This document shows, in pieces, positions 57,956 to 64,000 of a stretch of DNA of 64,000 nucleotides (positions within the stretch are counted from its first letter, which is position 1; every line of letters starts with the position of its first letter). This stretch comes from Hippea alviniae EP5-r (GTDB lineage: Bacteria; Campylobacterota_A; Desulfurellia; Desulfurellales; Hippeaceae). The translations under genes and the position numbers were made by a program. The notes beneath the pieces are model-generated. The model ran no database searches. It worked only from the letters and a program-made list of their open reading frames with translations, and was not told the origin of the DNA. The stretch is taken from contig NZ_ATUV01000001.1 in the NCBI RefSeq assembly GCF_000420385.1, positions 558,001 to 622,000 on the forward strand, in the 5' to 3' direction.

Positions 57956-58706
57956 TTTTCTCGTATATTACCTTTAATCCAAAAAGTGTCAAATAAGGCC
58001 TGAAGTGGTCTATCTCATTTAGGTGTCTGTAAAATAAGGCACTATCTCCACCTGTTATAACAACCGTGCAATCTGTCTCCATTTCGTTTTTTATTCTTCT
58101 TATCATGCCTTCTATTAAAGAAAGGTATCCGTAAAATAAACCAGACTGTATAGAGTTTATTGTTGTTTTCCCTATAACACTTTCTGGCTTTCCCAAAGGC
58201 ACCCGCGGCAACTTTGCAGTCTTTTCTGCTAAAGCATCAGCCGATATGTGGATACCTGGCACTATTGCACCACCAATATATTCACCTTTTTTGCTTATTA
58301 CATCAAAGGTTATTGCCGTCCCTGAATCTATAACAATTAATGCATCTTTGAACTCTTCGTATGCTCCAACAGCATTGACGATTCTATCTGCTCCGACTTC
58401 CGATGGGTTTTTATACCTTATCGGCATGCCTGTTTTAATACCGGGCCCAACTTCCAAAGGTTTTATATTAAATACCGTCTCTATGGCATTTATAACTCGT
58501 GGTGTTATCTGTGGAACGACACTTGATACAATTGCACCATAAGCTCTTTCGTTTATGCCATATAGGTTGAATAGATTGTAAAAGTTTATGCAGTACTCAT
58601 CTTGGGTTAGCTTTAAGTTTGTGCTGAGTCTAAAATTTAAAAACCTATCCTTTAAAAAGACACCAATAACTATGTTCGTATTGCCTATATCAACTGCTAT
58701 AAGCAT
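57948..58706 (-). CDS. coaX: Type III pantothenate kinase
   Basis: A 252-residue ASKHA-fold kinase for the first step of coenzyme A synthesis. It shows VDIGNTNIVIGVF at the N terminus, GVGADRIVNAVGA-type sequence as SEVGADRIVNAVGAYE, IDSGTAITFDV with the catalytic Asp, GGAIVPGIHIS and a TGGDSALF segment. The type III form is ATP-using, not inhibited by CoA and typical of bacteria that lack CoaA. It overlaps gpsA by 8 nt and tyrS by one base. Confidence 0.96.
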   Translation of the reverse strand: MLIAVDIGNTNIVIGVFLKDRFLNFRLSTNLKLTQDEYCINFYNLFNLYGINERAYGAIVSSVVPQITPRVINAIETVFNIKPLEVGPGIKTGMPIRYKNPSEVGADRIVNAVGAYEEFKDALIVIDSGTAITFDVISKKGEYIGGAIVPGIHISADALAEKTAKLPRVPLGKPESVIGKTTINSIQSGLFYGYLSLIEGMIRRIKNEMETDCTVVITGGDSALFYRHLNEIDHFRPYLTLFGLKVIYEKNA

Positions 58707-59923
58707 TACTTCAAAACCACCTTACCTATTTTTCTTTTTCCAACTTTTATAATATATTCACCTTTGTTTAGTTTCAAATTCTCGTCTTCTATTTTGTTGC
58801 CGTCGATTGATACTGCCTTTGATTTTATCATTCTCCTTGCTTCGGATGAGCTTTTTGTAAAGCCTATCTCCTTAAGCAGATGGCATATCCATATATCTTC
58901 ATCAATATCCTTTTCAATTATCTCAATGTCGTCTGGTATATCTTTCTTCTCAAACATCTTCCTGAAGTGCTCTTCTGCTTCCTTTGCCTTCTCTTCGCTA
59001 TGGAATCTTTTTGTTATCTCAAATGCCAGCATCTCTTTTGCTTTTTTGGGATGGAGCTTGCCTTCTTCAACATCTCTTTTCATCTGATTTATCTCATCAA
59101 TACTTCTGTCGCTTAAAAGCTCGTAATATCGCCACATCAACTCATCGGAAATCGACATAATTTTGCCGTACATCTCGTTTGGCTCTTCGGTTATTCCGAC
59201 ATAGTTGCCGAGTGATTTGCTCATTTTCTGAACACCATCTAAACCTTCTAAAATCGGCATCATTATAACCGTCTGTGGCCTTTGACCGTTTAACTTTTGA
59301 AGATGCCTTCCAACAAGCAGATTGAACTTCTGGTCTGTTCCACCAAGCTCAACATCCGCTTCCATCGCAACGGAATCGTATCCTTGCAAAAGCGGATACA
59401 AAAACTCATGAATCGATATAGGTTTGTTGCTCTCGAACCGTTTTGAAAAGTCGTCTCTTTCAAGCATTCTTGCAACAGTCATTGTGCTTGCAAGTTTTAT
59501 TAAATCAACAGCTGTTAATTTTGAACACCACTCTGAGTTGTAAACCACTTTAGTCTTATCTTTATCTAAAATCTTGAATATCTGCTCTTTGTATGTCTGA
59601 GCGTTTCTTTCGACTTCTTCTTTACTTAGGGCTTTTCTTGTTTCGCTTTTTCCTGTTGGATCTCCTATCATTCCGGTAAAATCACCAATCAGAAAATAGA
59701 CTTCATGTCCTAAGTCCTGAAAGTGCTTCAATTTTTGAATTAAGACGGTATGGCCAAGATGCAAATCTGGTGCCGTTGGGTCAAAACCTGCTTTTACCTT
59801 TAAAGGTTTGTTGTTTTTTATACTATCCCTTAGTTTCTCTTTCAGCTCTTCTTCGTCTATTATCTCGACTGTCCCTCTTTTTATTATTTCGAACTGCCTT
59901 TGAACCTCTTTTTCTAAATCCAT
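58706..59923 (-). CDS. tyrS: Tyrosyl-tRNA synthetase
   Basis: A 405-residue class I synthetase. The HIGH motif is HLGH (in [11 protein letters not shown]) and the KMSKS motif is [11 protein letters not shown]; the C-terminal S4 RNA-binding domain is about 340-405. I use the ATG at 59921-59923 because GGAGG lies 8 nt upstream; an upstream start at 59977 adds 18 untypical residues and overlaps nrdJ. Its end overlaps coaX by one base. Confidence 0.97.
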   Translation of the reverse strand: MDLEKEVQRQFEIIKRGTVEIIDEEELKEKLRDSIKNNKPLKVKAGFDPTAPDLHLGHTVLIQKLKHFQDLGHEVYFLIGDFTGMIGDPTGKSETRKALSKEEVERNAQTYKEQIFKILDKDKTKVVYNSEWCSKLTAVDLIKLASTMTVARMLERDDFSKRFESNKPISIHEFLYPLLQGYDSVAMEADVELGGTDQKFNLLVGRHLQKLNGQRPQTVIMMPILEGLDGVQKMSKSLGNYVGITEEPNEMYGKIMSISDELMWRYYELLSDRSIDEINQMKRDVEEGKLHPKKAKEMLAFEITKRFHSEEKAKEAEEHFRKMFEKKDIPDDIEIIEKDIDEDIWICHLLKEIGFTKSSSEARRMIKSKAVSIDGNKIEDENLKLNKGEYIIKVGKRKIGKVVLK

Positions 59924-59934
59924 TTTGCCTCCTT

Positions 59935-62112
59935 TTATCCGCACCTTGAATATCCACAATTTCTGCAGACTGCACAACCCTCAACTATCTCAAGCGGTGA
60001 GCCACACTCTGGGCACTCCTCACCCACTATCTTTTTAGGCTCTTCCTTTCTTGAGCCGTTTCTTAGGAAGTGGTCTCTCAAAACCTGAGCTATGGCATCG
60101 GGGACAGACTTAATCAGTCTGCCTTTATCCCAGATAGGTTGAGCTCCTGTTATGCTTATGAGCGTATTTATTATGCTTTTCACATTGACACCGTTTTGAA
60201 GTGCAATTGAGATAAGCCTGCCTATGGCTTCAGAAAGAGCAGATATATCACCACCGGATTTACCTATGTTTGCAAATACTTCGATAGGCTCTCCATTTAT
60301 CGTATTTACTGTTACATAGAGCGTTCCTCTTGATGTTTTTACCTTCTCTGTAAACCCATTCAAAACAATTGGCCTTGAGAATGATTTTGTTTGTGTTTTC
60401 TCTTCTTTCTTTGGCACAACCAACACCTGCTCTTCCCTTGAGCCGTCTCTATAGACGGTTATGCCTTTTAGTCCCTTCTTGTAAGCATAATCGTATGCTT
60501 CCTTTACATCTTCAACCGTTACGGAGTTTGCCATGTTTATCGTTTTTGAGACGGCGTTATCCGTGTATTTCTGAAATGCTGCTTGAATGTCTATGTGTGC
60601 TTTGTATGATATGTCCATCGCCGTGACGAAGAGCCTTTTTATGTCTTCTGGTATTTCGTCTATTCCTTTTAGGCTTCCCCTGTTGTCTATGATTTTCTCG
60701 GCTAAGCTATCCGAATAGATGCTCTTCTCTTTCAATGCGTCAAAGAGCCTCTCATAGACATAGGGCAGTCTTTTGCCGTCTAAAACCTGTTTGTAATAGG
60801 CTAAAGCAAAAATAGGCTCTATGCCACTTGATGCGTCTGCAATCATGGAGATTGAGCCTGTTGGTGCAATGGTCGTGGTTGTTGCATTTCTCATTGGGAT
60901 ATTCTCTTTTGCATAGATGCTGTATTTGTAATTTGGAAAGTTGCCTCTTATCTTTGCAAGCTCGCTTGATGCTTCTTTGGATGTATCTTGAATAAATTTC
61001 ATTACTTCTTCTGCTGTTTTGATAGCTTCTTCTGAATCATAAGGTATGCCCAGATCTATCAACAAATCGGCAAAACCCATAACACCAAGGCCGATTTTTC
61101 TGTTCTTCTTTGTGTTCTCTTCTATCTTGTCAAGCGGATATTTATTTACATCTATAACATTGTCAAGGAAATGAACGGCTATTTTGACCGTTCTTTTTAA
61201 ATCTTCCCAGTTTATTTGTCCGTCTTTTACGAACTTACCGAGATTTATCGAACCAAGGTTGCAAGACTCATAAGGCAGAAGCGGCTGCTCGCCGCAGGGG
61301 TTTGTGGATTCTATTTCTCCCACCTCTTTGCTTAGCGGGTGTTTTTCGTTTATTCTGTCTATGAAGATGATACCCGGTTCTCCGTTTTTGTGGGCTCCTT
61401 TGGCTATCTCATCCCAGACAAAGCTGGCTTTGAGCCTGCCAACCACTTCACTGTTTCTTGGATTTATGAGCTCGTATTCTTCGTCGTTTTCTAAAGCCTT
61501 TAAAAATTTATCCGTTATGGCAACAGATATATTGAAGTTGCTAAACTCTCCTTCTTTCTCTTTACAATGAATGAAGTCTAAAATGTCTGGATGGTCAACA
61601 CGCAAGATACCCATGTTTGCGCCACGCCTGACGCCGCCCTGTTTAATTGCTTCTGTGGCGCAGTCAAACACTTTCATAAACGAGACAGGACCACTTGAGA
61701 CACCCATTGTTGAACTGACTATGTCGTTTTTTGGTCTGAGTCTTGAAAAAGAGAAACCCGTTCCACCACCAGACTTATGAATCAAAGCTGTTGCCTTTAC
61801 GGCATCAAAGATACTCTCCATGCTGTCGTCTATCGGGAGAACGAAGCAGGCAGAGAGTTGCCCTAAAGGGCGTCCTGCATTGACGAGCGTTGGTGTGTTG
61901 GGTAAGAACTTAAGCTCTGACATTATCTCGATAAACTCATCTGTCGTTTTTTCAACCTGCTTATCGTCTGCATTGTAATTTTTGTCTGCTTTGGCTATAG
62001 CTTTTGCGACTCTTTCGATGAGTTGGTCGGGGGTTTCAATGATGTTTCCGTCTGGGTCTTTCTGTAGGTATCTGCTCTTTAAAACAACTAACGCATTCTC
62101 AGATAATCTCAC
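59935..62112 (-). CDS. nrdJ: Class II (adenosylcobalamin-dependent) ribonucleotide reductase
   Basis: A 725-residue enzyme making deoxynucleotides without oxygen sensitivity or a separate radical subunit. It shows [33 protein letters not shown] and the catalytic [34 protein letters not shown] and a C-terminal cysteine-rich tail ([21 protein letters not shown]) that fits the zinc/redox end of this group. The start is GTG at 62110-62112, 7 nt after GGAGG. It needs a vitamin B12 supply. It follows recJ by 10 nt. Confidence 0.97.
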   Translation of the reverse strand: MRLSENALVVLKSRYLQKDPDGNIIETPDQLIERVAKAIAKADKNYNADDKQVEKTTDEFIEIMSELKFLPNTPTLVNAGRPLGQLSACFVLPIDDSMESIFDAVKATALIHKSGGGTGFSFSRLRPKNDIVSSTMGVSSGPVSFMKVFDCATEAIKQGGVRRGANMGILRVDHPDILDFIHCKEKEGEFSNFNISVAITDKFLKALENDEEYELINPRNSEVVGRLKASFVWDEIAKGAHKNGEPGIIFIDRINEKHPLSKEVGEIESTNPCGEQPLLPYESCNLGSINLGKFVKDGQINWEDLKRTVKIAVHFLDNVIDVNKYPLDKIEENTKKNRKIGLGVMGFADLLIDLGIPYDSEEAIKTAEEVMKFIQDTSKEASSELAKIRGNFPNYKYSIYAKENIPMRNATTTTIAPTGSISMIADASSGIEPIFALAYYKQVLDGKRLPYVYERLFDALKEKSIYSDSLAEKIIDNRGSLKGIDEIPEDIKRLFVTAMDISYKAHIDIQAAFQKYTDNAVSKTINMANSVTVEDVKEAYDYAYKKGLKGITVYRDGSREEQVLVVPKKEEKTQTKSFSRPIVLNGFTEKVKTSRGTLYVTVNTINGEPIEVFANIGKSGGDISALSEAIGRLISIALQNGVNVKSIINTLISITGAQPIWDKGRLIKSVPDAIAQVLRDHFLRNGSRKEEPKKIVGEECPECGSPLEIVEGCAVCRNCGYSRCG

Positions 62113-62122
62113 AATTTACCTC

Positions 62123-63832
62123 CTATTTAACTAAAAAGGCATCCTTAAGCGTATAGGACATATATCCATTCTTTATGTATGCATAAAACGCCACATCATA
62201 CACATGCCCAACGCTCAGGTTCAGTTTATCAAAACTTACCATCCATAAACTCGCCGTTCCATCATCAAGAAGGTATTTTGGATATTTGTCAAGAATTAAG
62301 CCAACATCCTTTACAATGGCGTTTCTTGAGAAGAACAATGGCTCTTCGTTTGAATGACCAAACGGTTCAAGCAGGCTCAACTCTTCCAAAAACTGCCTGT
62401 TAAACACATCAAACGAAACTTCGCACTCAATATCATAACTTGCCGTTGGCACATAATCCCTATATCTCTCTTTTGCTATCTCGTTAATTCTCTCCTTAAA
62501 TTTATCTAAATACTTATTCTTTATCGTTATACCAACAGCCATTCTATGACCGCCAAATCTCTCAAGAAAAACTTCGGTCTCTTTTATGAGAGAAAATAGG
62601 TCTATATCTCCGGCACTTCTGCCACTGCCTATGCTTATCTCTTCGCCTTTGCTTACAATAATTGCAGGTTTTTTGTATTTGTATGATATGGCATTTGCCA
62701 CTATTCCTATGACGCCTTTGTGCCAATGTCTATCTGCTGCGACAATAACCAAATCATCTGTATTTTCGGCTAATTTTTGAACTTCCGATACTATCTGCAT
62801 CTGAAGTTTTCTTCTTTCGGCATTTATCTGTTCAAGCTTTCTTGCTATTAGCTCTGCTTCCTTCTCATCTTCCTTCATGAACATATCAACAACTATTGAA
62901 GCATCGGATAGTCTGCCCGCTGCGTTTATCTTTGGCGCTATAACAAAGCCTACATGTTTTGATGTTAAGTTTCCTTCTATGCCCGAAACCTTCTTTAGAA
63001 GCTCAAGCCCAACAGTTGAGTGTTTCTTGTTAAATAAACCAACCTTTACACAAACCCTGTTCTCATCTAAAAGTGGGACGATGTCTGCAAGTGTTCCAAG
63101 AGCAACAAGGTCTAAATACTTCTTCAAGTTTGGCTCTTCCATAGAGTCAAAAAAACCCATCTTTCTAAGCCTGTTTCTTAATGCCATGATAAGATTGAAT
63201 GCAACACCAACACCTGAGAGCTCTTTAAATGGAAACTTTGAGTCTCTCCTTTTTGGATTTACTACGGCAAATGCATTCGGCAGACTCTCCTGCGGCTCGT
63301 GATGGTCTGTAATTATCACATCTATGCCAACATTCTTTGCAAACTCAACTTCGTCTATGCTTGTGATACCGTTGTCAACGGTGATTATTAACCCGGCTTT
63401 TGTTTGGACGGCCTTTTTAATTGCTTCAAGGCTTAACCCATATCCTTCATCCCTTGTTGGTATGTAAAAGCTTGCATTTACACCTATTTCTTTAAAGAAT
63501 TTGAGCAGAAGGCTTGTTGATGTGACACCGTCGGTGTCGTAATCACCTACAACAAAAATCTTCTCTTTTCTTCTTATCGCCATAATAATTCTATCGACGG
63601 CTATGTCCATATCCTTAAGAAGAAACGGATTGTATAACTGGGAAAGGGAAGGATAGAGAAACTCTCTTATCTGATGCTCTGTTGTTATTCCCCTGTGTGA
63701 TAGGATTTTTCTTGTTATCTCGTATATGTTAAGCCTTCCAACCCTTATTAAAGGGTTTTTGAAGCACTCATCTTTGATTATGAGCTTTTTCTTTTCACCT
63801 GTTATGCTGTTCAGTTGAATTTCCCGTGCCAT
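62123..63832 (-). CDS. recJ: Single-stranded-DNA exonuclease RecJ
   Basis: A 569-residue 5'-3' exonuclease of DNA repair. DHH-family motifs are visible: [40 protein letters not shown] and [17 protein letters not shown]; the DHHA1 domain has [11 protein letters not shown] and [12 protein letters not shown] use the ATG at 63830-63832; an upstream in-frame start at 63871 would lie deeper in the NUDIX gene. It overlaps the NUDIX gene by 38 nt, a deep overlap, so its true start may differ. Confidence 0.95.
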   Translation of the reverse strand: MAREIQLNSITGEKKKLIIKDECFKNPLIRVGRLNIYEITRKILSHRGITTEHQIREFLYPSLSQLYNPFLLKDMDIAVDRIIMAIRRKEKIFVVGDYDTDGVTSTSLLLKFFKEIGVNASFYIPTRDEGYGLSLEAIKKAVQTKAGLIITVDNGITSIDEVEFAKNVGIDVIITDHHEPQESLPNAFAVVNPKRRDSKFPFKELSGVGVAFNLIMALRNRLRKMGFFDSMEEPNLKKYLDLVALGTLADIVPLLDENRVCVKVGLFNKKHSTVGLELLKKVSGIEGNLTSKHVGFVIAPKINAAGRLSDASIVVDMFMKEDEKEAELIARKLEQINAERRKLQMQIVSEVQKLAENTDDLVIVAADRHWHKGVIGIVANAISYKYKKPAIIVSKGEEISIGSGRSAGDIDLFSLIKETEVFLERFGGHRMAVGITIKNKYLDKFKERINEIAKERYRDYVPTASYDIECEVSFDVFNRQFLEELSLLEPFGHSNEEPLFFSRNAIVKDVGLILDKYPKYLLDDGTASLWMVSFDKLNLSVGHVYDVAFYAYIKNGYMSYTLKDAFLVK

Positions 63833-64000
63833 ATTTTGAGAAATAGTCCTGCAGAATCTTTTTATGGTCAAAAACTATCGGTTCAGGTAAACTATTTTTA
63901 TCAAATAGACCTATTTCTAAAGCATCATCATCCGCTTTGGGTTTACCTTCGGCTTCTGCAACAAATACGGTGGTTATTGTGTGCCCTCTTGGGTCTCTGT
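63795..64000 (-). CDS. NUDIX hydrolase (ADP-ribose pyrophosphatase-like), C-terminal part, cut by window edge
   Basis: Sixty-eight visible codons on the minus strand end at a TGA at 63795-63797. They read [20 protein letters not shown], then [19 protein letters not shown] and the end [13 protein letters not shown]. This is the strand pattern and tail of NUDIX hydrolases that clean up ADP-ribose or other nucleoside diphosphates (the RDPRG strand, then the FD-LP-FDH element). The NUDIX box itself is beyond the right edge, so the substrate cannot be told. Its end overlaps recJ by 38 nt. Confidence 0.75.
   Translation of the reverse strand, partial: RDPRGHTITTVFVAEAEGKPKADDDALEIGLFDKNSLPEPIVFDHKKILQDYFSKYGTGNSTEQHNR

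Overview
The window is a gene-dense, A+T-rich bacterial chromosome segment with no gene-free stretch over about 200 bp. Its genes point to a Gram-negative, flagellated, probably anaerobic or microaerophilic thermophile. The outer envelope is shown by an EptA-type lipid A phosphoethanolamine transferase, an ArnT/PMT-like transferase and a Mla lipid transporter. The anaerobic side is shown by a B12-dependent class II ribonucleotide reductase, a molybdopterin oxidoreductase, a RACo-type corrinoid activator and a [4Fe-4S] cysteine desulfidase. The gene mix resembles the sulfur-reducing Desulfurella/Hippea group. That placement is an inference from gene content, not a database result.

Layout. 1-8110 (minus): a tight housekeeping operon running RACo-like, SemiSWEET, xth, glyQ, glyS, guaB, a PLD nuclease, thiD2 and lepA (cut by the left edge). 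8135-9332 (plus): a promoter, a Uma2 nuclease-like gene and a small glycosyltransferase. 9295-13018 (minus): eptA and a chemoreceptor. 13218-18784 (plus): an unusual three-cysteine sensor-like protein, a Roadblock/LC7 protein, an EamA transporter, and the Mla set mlaE (with a fused STAS-like domain), mlaF, mlaD and an auxiliary lipoprotein. 18813-22550 (minus): mbfA, cyuA and a second chemoreceptor as one operon. 22702-25595: a DUF123 protein, a TrmA/RlmD-family methyltransferase, a zinc ribbon and hemW. 25632-26710: an archaeal-type ATPase pseudogene with two frameshifts.

26798-38028 (plus): a strong sigma70 promoter drives tRNA-Leu(CAG) and then a long close-packed run of metK, ahcY, mrp, a DUF47 gene, pit, ppx, a coiled-coil gene, an isochorismatase-like gene, an ArnT-like gene, an orphan JetD-like Toprim gene and a molybdopterin oxidoreductase. 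38039-46669 is a phosphate-starvation locus: pstS faces away from a secreted four-cysteine protein, an HD-GYP protein and pstC-pstA-pstB-phoU-phoB-phoR. Both pst promoters carry 11-bp-periodic direct repeats that look like PhoB-family boxes. 46702-49884 holds a GT4 glycosyltransferase, then paaI-like, yebC, dcd and an unknown gene on the minus strand. 50018-56913 is flagellar: an unknown cysteine-free protein, then fliS-flaG-fliD behind a near-consensus sigma28 promoter, and the fliL-N-O-P-Q-R-flhB export-gate operon. 56960-64000 (minus): gpsA, coaX, tyrS, nrdJ, recJ and a NUDIX hydrolase cut by the right edge.

How the parts fit. Pit with DUF47 and Ppx, Pst with PhoU/PhoB/PhoR, and the two Pho-box-like repeat arrays give low- and high-affinity phosphate uptake with polyphosphate turnover. 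MetK and AhcY run the methyl cycle. Two chemoreceptors and the flagellar genes give motility. I see no CRISPR array, prophage, insertion sequence or complete defence system. The least-described pieces are the 13218-14246 sensor-like protein, the orphan Toprim protein (35675-36394), the mbfA-cyuA-mcp operon, the two extra genes inside the Pho locus, and the unknown protein at 50018-50653.
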